Below, in pieces: positions 11,516-23,217 of a stretch of DNA of 64,000 nt (position 1 is its first letter; each line of letters opens with the position of its first letter). The notes beneath the pieces were generated by a model. The model was not told where the DNA came from and searched no databases. It was given only the letters and a program-made list of their open reading frames with translations. This DNA is from Lota lota (lineage: Eukaryota; Chordata; Actinopteri; Gadiformes; Lotidae). Made by a program: the position numbers and the translations under genes. The DNA is taken from positions 1,512,811 through 1,576,810 of the forward strand of contig JACYXH010000087.1 of NCBI GenBank assembly GCA_026745465.1, written 5' to 3'.

Positions 11516-11930
11516 AGCTCCCGCCCTGCGCCACCATCTCCCCACAGCGGGGGCGGTGAAGACCCACTCACTGATGTGGGCCTCCAACATGGTGGTGCAG
11601 GAGGCCCTAGGGTCCCTTTACTACGACCACGAAGTTACCGCGCTGGGCGTGCTGGGCCTGCAGCACCACCATCACCAGCACCACCCCAGACGCCTGCAGT
11701 CCTCCCGAGGCAGCGACGGCGTCTGCTTCAACATGCTGGCGCAGTTGGTACCGGACGGCGTCCAGCGGGACCGGGATGGGGAGATGCTGGAGGCGGTGGA
11801 GCCCAGCGAGCCGCCGCCTGTGGAGAACCCTCGGTACGCCTGGCAACGCATCCAGAGCCAGGCGCTGACGGACAGCCTCCTGGGGAAGATGAGGAACCCC
11901 TGCACCTTACCCATTCACAGTCTGTACTGA
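9967..11930 (+). CDS. nudt18: 8-oxo-dGDP phosphatase NUDT18 (Nudix hydrolase)
   Basis: Six coding exons: 9967-10113, 10287-10397, 10483-10585, 10806-10929, 11234-11358, 11518-11930 (1023 nt, 340 aa, all phases consistent). The Nudix box spans exons 2-3: [16 protein letters not shown] followed by VKEEAGF fits G-x5-E-x7-REU-x-EE-x-GU completely, so the metal-binding glutamates are present. Upstream [10 protein letters not shown] and YGQWYLPAG, and downstream [15 protein letters not shown] and LQATWWDR, match NUDT18. The family hydrolyses 8-oxo-dGDP and related oxidised diphosphates to monophosphates, preventing their re-entry into nucleotide pools. The C-terminal exon carries [14 protein letters not shown] and VLGLQ, then a His-rich insert (HHHHQHH), then [15 protein letters not shown], as in the vertebrate C-terminal region. 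The last exon follows a (GT)n array directly. A polyA signal lies at 12478. Confidence 0.93.
11036..11190 (+). repeat. Dispersed repeat copy (shared with 39980-40130)
   Basis: GTTGGACCATTGACATCATC and, further on, GAGTTGATGTTGCAGACCGC recur near 39985-40110 in the AFAP-like gene, in the same orientation. This copy lies in nudt18 intron 4. It has no coding capacity and probably belongs to a short non-autonomous element family. Confidence 0.4.
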
Positions 11931-12477
11931 CGACACAGCTGATGGGATGTAGTGGTGGGAATGTGTTCTCGTTGTGAAGAGAACGCACCTTTTAGGATTA
12001 TTTTTTTTGTCATAAAGGAGATAACTAATAATTGATCATTTAAGACGTTGTACAGTTTCAAGATGTTATTTATTTGAAAGTATAGAATTGAGAGTGGTGT
12101 AAATAAGTAGGCGAGTCAAAAGTAGGCGAGTCAATCATTGTATTGTATTCCAAATGACACAAAGTTAGATTTGAACAGAAATAGCATACGTTTACATTAT
12201 GCAATCCTTTGTTAGATTGTAATTAACATTGATTGTTCAAAGAATCAAAAGTCCTTGATTGTGGGGAAAGGGACCATCACTAAAACAGATACTGAGGGTG
12301 TTTCTATCCGTGTGCACCCGTGCAAGGGCTAAACAGCGCGACTACCGTGTGACCATCACATGCATTTGCATGTGTTAATGCCTGTTTGATATGCCTGTGC
12401 ATACATCATATTCACATGTAGGCTGTACGAAGTACATGGATATATTACGATTACAAATGTATTTAGTGTATCAACAA

Positions 12478-12483
12478 AATAAA
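12478..12483 (+). terminator. nudt18: Candidate polyA signal of nudt18
   Basis: AATAAA about 550 bases after the nudt18 stop, only about 100 bases before the rsph14 X-box, so the two genes are packed end to start. Confidence 0.5.
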
Positions 12484-12582
12484 CTATATTGAAACTACTT
12501 GGTTTACTTTTTCTTTGTTAAATATCGTTAACAACGTACTGCAAACAATGTACGCAAACTTGATCGAACGGTGTTTAGAAAG

Positions 12583-12595
12583 GTTACTAGGCAAC
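12583..12595 (+). promoter_or_regulatory. rsph14: X-box (RFX site) in the rsph14 promoter
   Basis: GTTACTAGGCAAC matches the RFX-factor X-box pattern GTNRCY-N2-RGYAAC. It lies about 135 bases before the rsph14 start codon. TGTTTAG, a forkhead-like (FOXJ1-type) core, sits just before it near 12573. RFX and FOXJ1 drive motile-cilia genes, and the downstream gene is a radial-spoke component, so position and gene agree. A 5' UTR exon ending at CCAG|GTAACTT near 12639 may begin just upstream. Confidence 0.6.
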
Positions 12596-12729
12596 GGCAG
12601 AGGACCTCTTACAAACAGTAGGACCGACCTAACACCAGGTAACTTGTCCATCCCTTCCGTTGTTGCAGCTCTAAAAGAAAAGGTACGTTATGATATGTTG
12701 GACTATTTTCGGTCTGTCGTTTCGACAGG

Positions 12730-13783
12730 ATGGCCAATGTGCGGATATCGGAGCGGCTACCGTCGCTTCTCGACTCAAACCTGGCCCGTGTCGCCTACGG
12801 GAGCTGGGCTCTTCCAAAGCTGGTCATGGAGCTCCAACACCCGGACATACTGACGCGACAGCGGTCTCTAGCGGCGCTCTGCGACCTCGCACACGACCCT
12901 GAAAAGGCATATCAAGCGATCAAAAACGGTAAAAGCCATGGTGGTTTTTATTAGGTTGAGGAGGTTATGTGAGCTTATATTACTGATGCAAAAGTTGAAG
13001 TGTAAACTACGGTATTAGGTCCCCATCGCTGCCTGTGGCCGATAAGGTGAACTGTAATTTCTTGTGAAAAATGATTCAACAACATCCCATACGTGAACGC
13101 GATGTGACCATGCAGGATGTCTGGAGCAATTGAAGCTGTTGCTAAGAGACAACGAGCCGTCGATCCGGACTAGAACCTCGGAGCTTGTCTTTCTTCTGGT
13201 CGCCCACAGTGTCGGCAGGTAACATTGATTGGTCTCTGCTTCTGACATAACGGAACCAAAGTATGTCGTGTATTCTATTTCCTCTTGTGAAACGGCAGGG
13301 GATCTACACACAGATGAAAACAATGAAGTGACTGAGTGATTAAACTCTAAAAAGTCATTATCAAAATGTGTCAAGACAGACTTTCTAATTAGTTGAATTG
13401 AATTGTGCAATTGCCAATGCATGATGTGATCACATGTATGATATTTAATTATTTTAAATTATCTATAAAAAGTCCACTTGCATCCACTCAATTTATTATT
13501 TAATAGCATCACATCCTCTTCTCCATCCGTAACTTAACACCATCTAAACATGCACCCAAGCTTGATTTGATTTAGATAAGAAATAAAACCTTGTGGAATG
13601 AGCCATGGATTTATGGATATTTATTTGGGAACAAAATCACCGGCTTCAGTGAAAAGTGCTGGATTAAAGGCTAACTACAACAAACCACAACATGCAATGT
13701 TGCGATGCATAGCACATGCAGCAGAACAGCTATGCAATGTTTAGCTGTTCTGCCATTGAGGTTAATTGACTCATAATGATGTT

Positions 13784-13850
<67 letters not shown>

Positions 13851-15024
13851 TCCATCTAGAGAGGCCTTCCTGTGCTGTGATGTTCTCTCTCCTCTGGCTG
13901 AGCTGATAGATGAGTCGCTTCATGCCTGTAAACTCAACGTCCACCGGACCCTGAACCGAATGGCCAACTTCCCCTCAGGTACCATGGCAACAAAGCAACA
14001 GACTAACCCTGTATTTCTAGTCTAGAATAACACACAGAACCTGTAGTTACCAGACCCATCCTGTAGTTCTAGTCTAGAATGATATATCAATCATGTGGTC
14101 CTAATCCAGATTAATAATTTAATCCTGTAGTTCTAATCCAGAATAACAGAGTAACCCTGTATTTCTAGTCTAGAATAACACACAGAACCTGTAGTTAGCA
14201 GACCCATCCTGTAGTTGTAGTCTAGAATGATATATCAATCATGTGGTCCTAATCCAGATGAATCATTTAATCCTGTAGTTCTAATCCAGAATAACAGAGT
14301 AACCCTGTATTTCTAGTCTAGAATAACACACAGAACCTGTAGTTAGCAGACTCATCCTGTAGTTCTAGTCTAGAATGATATATCAATCATGTGGTCCTAA
14401 TCCAGATTAATCATCACACTGAACATGTAGTTATCAGACTAATCTTGTAGTTCTAGTCTAGAGTGATAGATTCATCCTGTGGTTCTAATCCAGAATAAAA
14501 TACTAATCCTGTAGTTCTAGTCTAGAATAACATATTGATCCTGTGGTTCTAATATAGATTAAAAGACTAAACCTGTAGTTGTAATCCAGATTAAAAACAT
14601 AATCCTGAGGTTCTAATCCAGATTAAAAACACAATCCTGTGATTTGAATCCAGATTCAAGAATGAATCCTGTGGTTCTTACCCAGATTAAACAACTAATC
14701 TTAATTCTGTCTGTGTCATTCCAGCTGCATTGTCAATCGTGTCTATGGACCTTTTTCCGCGCCTGATGGCAAAGGTCACCAAGGAGGAAGACGAGGTCAT
14801 ACAGACCCTGCTCCTCTCTACCATCAGCCTGTGTGTGAGGGTGGATCCCCTGCCCGCCCTAGCCTGTAACGGGGTGTCTGTCCTGGGCAAGCAGCTCTCC
14901 AAGCCCTCCCTGGAAGTCCGTAGGGCCGCGTTGAACGCTCTTCTGGCCATCAGGTAGCAACACTCAGATGATGTGTGACACCTGCAGAGCACCAGTCACT
15001 CATGAGCCGTCTGGTCTTCCATTC

Positions 15025-15063
<39 letters not shown>

Positions 15064-15681
15064 TCCTCAGTGTACCTCTGGAGGGGAAGGAGAGGGTGTG
15101 TGATGAAGGCCTCCTGCCGGTCCTGGTGGACCTGCTGTCGGACTCAGACCCAGAGGTCCAGGCCAATGCTGCTGGTACATTAATGAACACCGTCATCATT
15201 ACTAAAGGTACACATACACGCGCGCACGCATCTTACACATTGAAAGACTAATTCGATGGAAACTTCAACTTTCCCTGCTTCTTTCCTCTCCTCCTCCTCT
15301 CCTCCCCATCTCCTCCTGTCCTCTCTCCCTCCTGTCCTCTCCCCTCCCTCCCTCCTCTCCTCTCCCCCCTCCTCTCCTCTCCTCTCATTCCCCCCCCCCC
15401 CCCCCCCCCCCCCCCCTTCTCCTCTCCTCTCCTCTCCAGGTAAACTCCAGGCTCTGATGGCGGGGGCCCTCCCTCGTCTCCTGCTCCTGGTGACCAGCGA
15501 GGAACGGGCGGTGTGTGTCAACGCCCTGAGGGCCCTCACGGCGCTTGCCGAGGCCCCTAGCGGACGGTGCAACCTGTTGGAACACGTCCCGGTGCTGAAC
15601 AGCCGGACGGGAGCGCACGAGGACCAGGCGATCCGGCGGGCCGCACAGAGCGCCCTCCAGGTCGTTACCTGGACGTCCTGA
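12730..15681 (+). CDS. rsph14: Radial spoke head 14 homolog (armadillo-repeat ciliary protein)
   Basis: Six coding exons: 12730-12928, 13116-13218, 13860-13978, 14725-14953, 15071-15207, 15440-15681 (1029 nt, 342 aa; the mammalian protein is of similar length). The N terminus MANVRISERLPSLLDSNLAR and YGSWALPKL matches RSPH14 (formerly RTDR1), which supports the start. The body is a run of ARM/HEAT-type helices: LTRQRSLAALCDLAHD, LEVRRAALNALLAI, VCDEGLLPVLVDLLSD, PEVQANAAGTLMN, CVNALRALTALAEAP, and a tail of RRAAQSALQVV. It is a component of axonemal radial spokes, which relay signals from the central pair to dynein arms, so expression should be confined to cells with motile cilia or flagella; the X-box upstream fits this. 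Three of its acceptors follow long GT or CT/C arrays. The stop is 15679-15681; a candidate AATAAA lies at 16173. Confidence 0.9.
13784..13848 (+). repeat. (GT)n microsatellite before rsph14 exon 3
   Basis: About 32 GT units end only 11 bases before the exon 3 acceptor (CCTCCATCTAG). Confidence 0.9.
14003..14720 (+). repeat. Minisatellite with higher-order structure in an rsph14 intron
   Basis: Units of roughly 30 bp, built on ATCCTGTAGTTCTAATCCAG or a TCTAGTCTAGA variant, fill almost the whole intron. The block beginning GTATTTCTAGTCTAGAATAA recurs at 14011, 14159 and 14308, so about five 30-bp units form a higher-order period of about 148 bp in the first part; later units are more diverged. 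Confidence 0.85.
15028..15062 (+). repeat. (GT)n before rsph14 exon 5
   Basis: About 17 GT units, followed by CTCCTCAG, the exon 5 acceptor at 15070. Confidence 0.9.
15270..15438 (+). repeat. CT-rich tract with a C homopolymer, serving as polypyrimidine tract
   Basis: An almost pure pyrimidine strand of about 170 bases, with a run of about 27 C at 15390-15416, ends at the rsph14 exon 6 acceptor (CCTCTCCAG). Confidence 0.85.
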
Positions 15682-15700
15682 TGGGCCTCTGTCATCCACT

Positions 15701-15835
15701 CAATTCAATCTCAACTTTATTTGATTTATTGGCACGACAGAAGAAAAAGGAAATGCGTTGCCAAAGCTTGCAAAAGAAAAACAACAATGTATTAATAGGA
15801 TAATAATAATAATCATTATAAAAAAAGACAGAAAA
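15701..15835. repeat. Retroelement-tail-like dispersed repeat
   Basis: CAACTTTATTTGATTTATTGGCACGACAG..., with a later TTGCCAAAGC and an A-rich/ATA-rich end, resembles a frequent fish retroelement 3' tail; a related TTTATTGGCATGGAAATA piece occurs at 18517-18545. Class not determined. Confidence 0.35.
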
Positions 15836-16870
15836 TCACTCTGTCTCACTTCTCTCTCCTCCTCGCCTGTGTCTCTATATCGTTATCGATCTCTGTCACC
15901 TACCATGCTTAGGACGTATGAAGAAACCTCAGCAGACACGTTAGTCACTCTTAAAGGGTTTGGTCCCAGGACCTTCTTGTTGGAAGGAAGCAGTACTAAT
16001 AACAGAACCAGTCAGCAAAATGTTTTGTCTTTATTCATTTAATTCATCACAACCTATAAAGACCTTTTTTAATCTTTACCCAGGAGGCCTTGGGGCAGGG
16101 GCTCTGCCCTACTGTTTCAAATGGCTTGCTCCTCATATTCTTGTCTTTATCAAATTAAGGTCCGTGGGTTTTAATAAAAGCAGTCCCCTGAGCCCACAGA
16201 GCCATTAGCAGGCTGACACAAGAGACCAGCTCTTCCAGACATCCAGTCAGGCGGTGTGTAAGAGGTGCCTTTGTGGTGAATGGCAACAAAAGCTCAGCAG
16301 TCAGCCTCACGGTAACATACTCACTGAGATGAAGGGGGAAAGAGGCATTTCTTCGATTTTAAATGACACTAGAGGATATATGGAGCTGGCCGAGAAACAA
16401 CTGAAAATATTCATTCAAATCATACTGTATTTATTTCTATAATTTACCCTACATCATAGGCCATTAATTTATGTATAGTACTATTATAATTATATTTATT
16501 ATTTGTAATAAAGTAATAATTAAATGACAATGGATTACTAGATAATTGTACATCTAAATTTAGCTATGTATTTATTTACAGCCCATTCTATATATAAAAA
16601 AGCTAATATGCAATTTATTTTACATATTAAGAAACATACTTAATGAAAAAGTAAAAACATATTAATGCTATATTTTATTTCATACTAATCTGCCCAGCTA
16701 TGAATGATTCACTGTCTTTAGATTTCAAGATTTGTAATTGAAATCGAAACTGAAAACATACCAGTGGCTCTAATGCACCGTCACCAACTTGACAGCGCTA
16801 GAGCCCCCCACCCTCCCCCCGCCCAACTGCAAAGTGGACTCACCCGGAGGGGAGGGGGGTGACGTTGGGA
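15836..16870. other. Region between rsph14 and dmtn, no gene seen
   Basis: Presumed rsph14 3' UTR at the start (AATAAA at 16173), then AT-rich sequence. No supported exon. Confidence 0.35.
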
Positions 16871-17051
16871 CGGAGGCGCATCAACAGCATAAACGCACGT
16901 TGCTGCTATCAGACTCGCACACACACACAGCGCTTGTGACTCCGTTGCCTTGGAAAACGCGCGCACACACTCTGTCACACAGTTCGCGACCTCGGGACTG
17001 TTTTGGAAGCGAAAAGGGGATTTCTATAATTTTCAAGCGAATATATTCCAG
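16870..17051 (+). promoter_or_regulatory. dmtn: Probable dmtn promoter and first non-coding exon
   Basis: A locally GC-rich stretch (16795-16990) leads into a sequence ending ATATATTCCAG|GTAAGACT, a strong donor at 17051. It has the right strand and position to be the untranslated first exon of dmtn, whose coding exons begin at 25581. This is inferred from composition and the donor only. Confidence 0.4.
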
Positions 17052-17337
17052 GTAAGACTCTATTTTGATCAACTGCTATTTTCTTGTTACTCTGTCTAGT
17101 ATATTCACCACATAGGGTTATTTTTTGGCGCCATAGCTGACCTTCCCCGGGACCGCTACTGTGTGGGACAGCCATGGTCAGGATTATGTTCAGCGGTGTG
17201 ATGTTGGTAGACTACTCTGATCCCGGCATCGCCCCCCTTCCTCCCTTCGCTCCGCAGATGGACAAAAACTGTTGGCCATCCATCTAACACACATCTGTAT
17301 CCCGGCACATGCTCACTTCAGCCCCTTGTACCTCTGT

Positions 17338-17426
<89 letters not shown>

Positions 17427-18022
17427 GTAAGAGTATTCTTCTTAAAGACGTTCGCCCGCCACCAAGGTATCGCTTCAGAGGGGAAGGTTGCAGCGGAGGA
17501 GTTGGGGATGAAGAGAGAGGGAGAGGGAGAGGGAGAGGGAGAGGGGGGGTGGAGAGATGGATTAGGAAAAGCATGGTTTATTATGTAACGCTACTGCTGG
17601 GTGATGGCTGAACACCTGCTGGGCGGACATAATCCCTATCCAAAGTGAGCCTATGTAGACCAGACTGTGATGGGAAATGCGTCTGTCTATTATCGTCTGA
17701 GTGGAATTTGGTGTACGGCTGGGTTTTAACTGCTGTGGTATTCTTGGGATAATGTGTGATTTTTTTTGTATAGAATTAATCCATCCATAACTTTTTCAGA
17801 GTTATGGATGGACGGACGGACAGATAGACATACAGACAATTAGATAGACAGAAGGCGTGGGCCTATAAAGTGAGTAAGTCAGTGTTACTCTGTTTCAGTG
17901 TGTCTGTTGGTGACAGAAAGCAGCAGAAAGCCTTATGAAGCCTTTAGAAAGAGCCGCTCCTTCCTCAGGCGTTCTAGCTCTCAGAGGACTAGGAATTCAT
18001 TATTCACCGCCATAGATTCACT

Positions 18023-18121
<99 letters not shown>

Positions 18122-18347
18122 GTTCCGTTATTTCTCTCCGACGCATATAGGCCTATAGGGGAGGGAGACAGCCAGAATGTGAAAGAGGGAAGTGTATGAT
18201 AAATAAAAACTAATTATCCACAAAATAAGGATTCTCTTCTTCATTTTGGGGGGATTTTTGATAAACAATGAAGTTCAGCACGGGCTGACCTTTAACCTTT
18301 ACGTTATCGAGCCACTTGACTTGGATGTGTGTGTCCAAATCGATGTA

Positions 18348-18383
<36 letters not shown>

Positions 18384-20069
18384 TGTGTTCGCATGTCTGC
18401 GGCTTAGTTTTGTCGTCAGGGATTGGGGACCGTGTGCATAGTTGCGAATACAGTGTTTTGTTCTGCCAGACACAACTCTGCCCCTGGACCTTTCTGTATG
18501 TCTGTCTGTCAAGATTCTTAAGGCTTTATTGGCATGGAAATATATCAAATAATATAAAGAAATACATTCTTTTTTTTAAACACTGGAACTAGCCATAGAA
18601 GGACCGTAGTTGTTACCCATGTTCTATTTACCAAGAAATGTGTTTATCATTAAAAGTATGACTATAGTATAGCAGTTACAGATGTTTTAAAAAGCATGAT
18701 ACAGGGTAACCAAATCTAGTGCAAAAATGAACTCTGGATGTGCTGTCCTGTTCTCTATATGAAGAGATGAATCATCAGCAGTCCTGTTACAAAACAAAAA
18801 CTCTCTCTCTCCTCCATCCTCTGCTGCTGCTGCTGCTGCACAAGTAGAAAGACCAGGAATAGAATCCACACTCATGCTTACATTCATCTCATCTGCTGCT
18901 CGAATGGATGCTGATGTCATAACTTCATGGAACACGTCGCTCACTCTCACAAAAGGAAATCTAGGTCACATGAGCTAACAAACAAGGACCTGGCTAACAA
19001 AACGTTCTGATTTAGTGTAGAGGATTTACACATAGGCATGTAGGAACAATATGGTGTGTGTGTGTATATAGAAGTGAGTTTGCATGTGTGTGAATATTGT
19101 CTCATATGTATGTGCGTGTATGTTAGTGTGTGTTAGTGTGTGTGCGTGCGTGTGTGTGTGTGTATGTGTCTGCATACGTGCATGCAGATACATATGGGTC
19201 CTCTGTAACTATGACGACAACTTGCTCACTTTCTTGGCAGACTCTTAGGCCCCAGCTCCGCGTGGTGCTGGGGGATTCAGGGGCTGCTGGTGCTGCACGT
19301 GCCCCAGACTGAGGCCTTATCTCTGGCTACAGCTGGGCTCCAAGGGGGCCTGAGCATGGAGGGGGCACCAATAACATGAGGCTGTTTTGTTCAGCAGTGT
19401 ACTAATACATGATGCAATGTAACACATCAATATGTGCTAGGAGGATATGTATGAGGGTGAAAACATGTGGGTGTGTCCCATCATTCAGCTGGAGTCACCA
19501 GTACCCACTGCATCTCCTTTCACCTCGATCAGGTCTAGCAGGCCACAGTGTGATGAGTGGATGTTGTTCCCACACACTCAGGTGTTAGGATTACAAAACA
19601 CCCTAAGTGATTAAAGTGATTACATTAAATCTAAAATAGAAAATATTAAAGATTGCTTTTCTATCTTTGTTGATTATGCACATAATTTGTTTTTGTCCTT
19701 CTTGTGTTTGAGTCTTTGATGGGTTGAATCATTAGCATGCATTAGACTTGAAGCTGGAGCTTGTAAATATGTAACTCAATGCAATGAATGTGCTAAGAGT
19801 TTAGATTTGATAGTCTATATTCCACTAATACAAAGACATCTGATCTGATCATATTTGTGTAGGCTCATTCAAATGTCTTAAAAAAAGATATAATAGTGGA
19901 TCGATTAAACTCAAAAGAGAGATTCGACAGTGCATTAGCTTCTTAAAATGAAGTTGAATTTACTCTTTGTAACTACCTTGGTGTGAGTGAAGATCATAAC
20001 AACTGTGGTTAAACATTGACAACAACACTCCAAGCGCCTTAAAATAGATAACATCAGTTAGACTTGGCC

Positions 20070-20190
<121 letters not shown>

Positions 20191-21972
20191 GCTGTTACTG
20201 AGAGAACTTTTTTGACAATACATTTCCATCGCATGCTCCTCTCGTCTTGGCGTGCAGGTCTTGCCTAAAGGGACATGACCATGGTATCATGTGGTATGCT
20301 GGGATTTCACATCAGTCTTTCTTTGCAGACTTCCATCTTAATTATTGAAGGGAGTCCAGTACAGCGCAGATGGTTGTCTTCCTCAAAGTGTCTTGAGAAG
20401 AACTCTGCAGTCAAAATCAAAACAACGTGTTCCACCTGCTGCCTGCCTGCCTGGTGCACCGCCTGTGTCAGCCAATGAGAGTGGCCGTCAGGTTCACTGG
20501 GTGTAACCTGCGTACTGGGCGGAGATAAGAGGCTGCCAAACACACACACACACACACACACACACAATACACACTGGTGTTTTGGTAGGGTTTTCTAGTT
20601 TGTGAACGTTTTAGTGTCAAATTGTGTGTTTTGTGTATACTATATGTATCATGTCATGCAAATAGTTAATGTATTGTTTTATATAATTTATTTATCACAA
20701 AAAATAGCAATTGCCAACCTGTGGTGGTCCGCCAAATTATTGACAAAAAAATTCAATAAGAACATATTTTATTTTAGTAAAATAATGTTATTTTTGTGAT
20801 AAGCTGCATCATTACTGTAATATATATAGACACATGTGATACATGAGTAACCATGGCATGGCTTCTATTGATAATGGGTTATGGTTGGGTTCTAAAATAC
20901 TTTATTTTAGGTCAGCTGATATATCGATTTTATATCAAATCGGATATCCGGCCACTGATCTGTAGTGGTTCCCCATTCTTACCAACACATGACAGCCTCA
21001 ACATGCAGAGAGACAGAATAAACAGAATAATAACAGACAAGAAGCAGAAATAAGGCTGTGAATCTGAAGTGACTCAGCATACTGTCTGTAATGACAGTGA
21101 CTCAGCATGTATATGATAGATGCAGTGAAAACAGCCACGTGAGGCCATCCAGATCTTAAAGTTTGCGTTTTGCAAATAATATCAGTCTGGCCGTGGCTCG
21201 GCAGCACTTGATTTTCGAATAAGGCCGCGGCATTCGCTGTTAAAAAAACTCCAGCCAATCAGGCTAAATAACGATGTGACGCTCTCGCTCTTGTTTGTGT
21301 TTATGCCGGTAGCAGAGGACCAATCAGAACATTTGCTCCAGGCGTTCATGGCTTTCCCTCTGGATTTAGGGGGGGGATTGCCTTTTTGAAGGCCCAGTGT
21401 TTTTAATTAGGACTCATTACAACACTGACTAAAAGATCTCTGTCTTGTAATCTTGTATAGGCAACTTGGCTTTGTTGAACCTTCTTTTAGCATTTCCCTC
21501 CACAGTGACATTACATTCCAGTGGCTCCTTTGGTTTTCATCCAGCCATAACAAATCCAGACCGGGCGACCAGACTGGACTGTGTGTGTGTGTGTGTTGGT
21601 GTGTGTGTGTTGGTGTGTGTGTGTGTGTGTGTGTGCTTGCATGTGTGCATGCCTATGTGTGCATGTGTGTGTGTGGGTGTGTGTGTAATAGAAGCAGGAT
21701 CATTTATCGTCTACTCCTCCTACCTCAGCCCTGCCATTCTTGTTTTGGACACAGCAATTTCACAAAAACACACGTTCTGTTCGGGTGGTCTGTAGGTGGG
21801 AGGTCTATTTTAGAAGAGTGTTGCTTCATTCCTCTCAGTGGGTTGGACAGCTCTGTTTGCTACCTAGCAACATGCAGATGCAGCTCAACCTTCTACTCAG
21901 TTGAGACCAGGACACAATCCCAGTGGTCTCTCTAAGAACCAACCTGAGATATCCCTTAATCACTGGCCTACT

Positions 21973-22045
21973 CAGAATCAGAATCAGAATCAGAAAAGCT
22001 TTATTGCCAAGTACGTTTTTTACACATACAAGGAATTTGTCTTGG
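21973..22045. repeat. Retroelement-tail-like repeat with (CAGAAT)n
   Basis: (CAGAAT)3 followed by AAAGCTTTATTGCCAAGTACG and ACACATACAAGGAATTTG, a motif string seen repeatedly in fish genomes and probably a retroelement 3' end. A weaker relative lies near 61228-61275. Confidence 0.45.
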
Positions 22046-22064
22046 TAATGTAGGTGTAGGTAAT

Positions 22065-22450
22065 GTGTCCCTTTAAGATCGAAAACATTCCTAGATGTAA
22101 TTTACATCCGTTCAAGACGTCATACGTTCCTTATCAACATTGAATGTGTCCCTTTAAGACATAAAACATTCTTTAACATCAATGAATCTGTCCCTATAAG
22201 ACCTCAGACACTCCTTAACATCATTTCATCTGTCTCTGTAAAACCACAGACACTCCTTAACATCATTAAATGTGTCCCTTTAAGACCTTATATGCTAGTC
22301 CTTAACATAATTTCATGTATCACTATAAGACCTCAGACACTCCTTAACTCCTTATCATTGAAGGTCTCCCTTTGGCTTCATGTGTCCCTTTTGGACCATC
22401 CCAGTGTGTCCCCTTATGGACACACTGGCCAGTGAGTCCAGTTAAAAACA
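22065..22450 (+). repeat. Diverged minisatellite, about 45-50 bp units
   Basis: TGTGTCCCTTTAAGAC followed by ACACTCCTTAACATCATT recurs about seven times with substitutions and small indels, decaying towards 22450. Confidence 0.7.
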
Positions 22451-23175
22451 TAACCCTGTTAGTCCGGATGTGCCCTTTAAACCAGCCTGATGCATCACCC
22501 TAAAGCATCCCCCAGGTCCTATTGTGTTTCCTTAACCTCTGTTTAATGGGTCCCTGATCGACCCAAGGTGTCCTGCAGAGGTCACCGCTTAGAAGTGTTT
22601 TCAGGCTACTTTTGGAGAGTCCTTTAGCAAGGCACTGCCTCCTACCTCCTGCGTCTGCGTAGGTCACCAATAATACTAATGATGACGATAAATGATACCA
22701 GCGGTGTTTTGTGGTGTTTGTAAGGCTGAATGTAAACATGGTGCCTCAGTGCGGCTTTGGTGTTAGTTCAATTCAAAAAGCATTACGGTCCTTAAGGTGA
22801 CGCCATCTCAATGTACTACCGCACGGTGTGTGGGATCCAGTGACATGAGCCAGCCAAATGATCGGCTAACCCTACAGCTCTCCTCCTCCACTGATGTATG
22901 CGCCCATTGATCACCCCAGGTCATTAGAAGACACCAGACCTCTCTCAGAGATCCAGGGGGCCAAATCTATATGCTCCAAATATCCTGCCATGCTTGGCTT
23001 TCACCTTTTCCCATGGGAACAGGGCTTGGAGGAGGTTTTAGCCCAACCATACTGGCACTCTTGTTTCAGGACTGCTCACTGAGGGGCAACTGACACTTAG
23101 GTAGTTACAGAGACAGACACCCCTTTAACTGTCACAGATTTCTCACTGTAGTGGTTTTTCTTTTACTGATGTATC

Positions 23176-23217
<42 letters not shown>

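Noticed and set aside
15180-15699. Long minus-strand frames opposite rsph14 exon 6
   Set aside because: Shadow frames of the real exon and the CT-rich tract; they lack family similarity.
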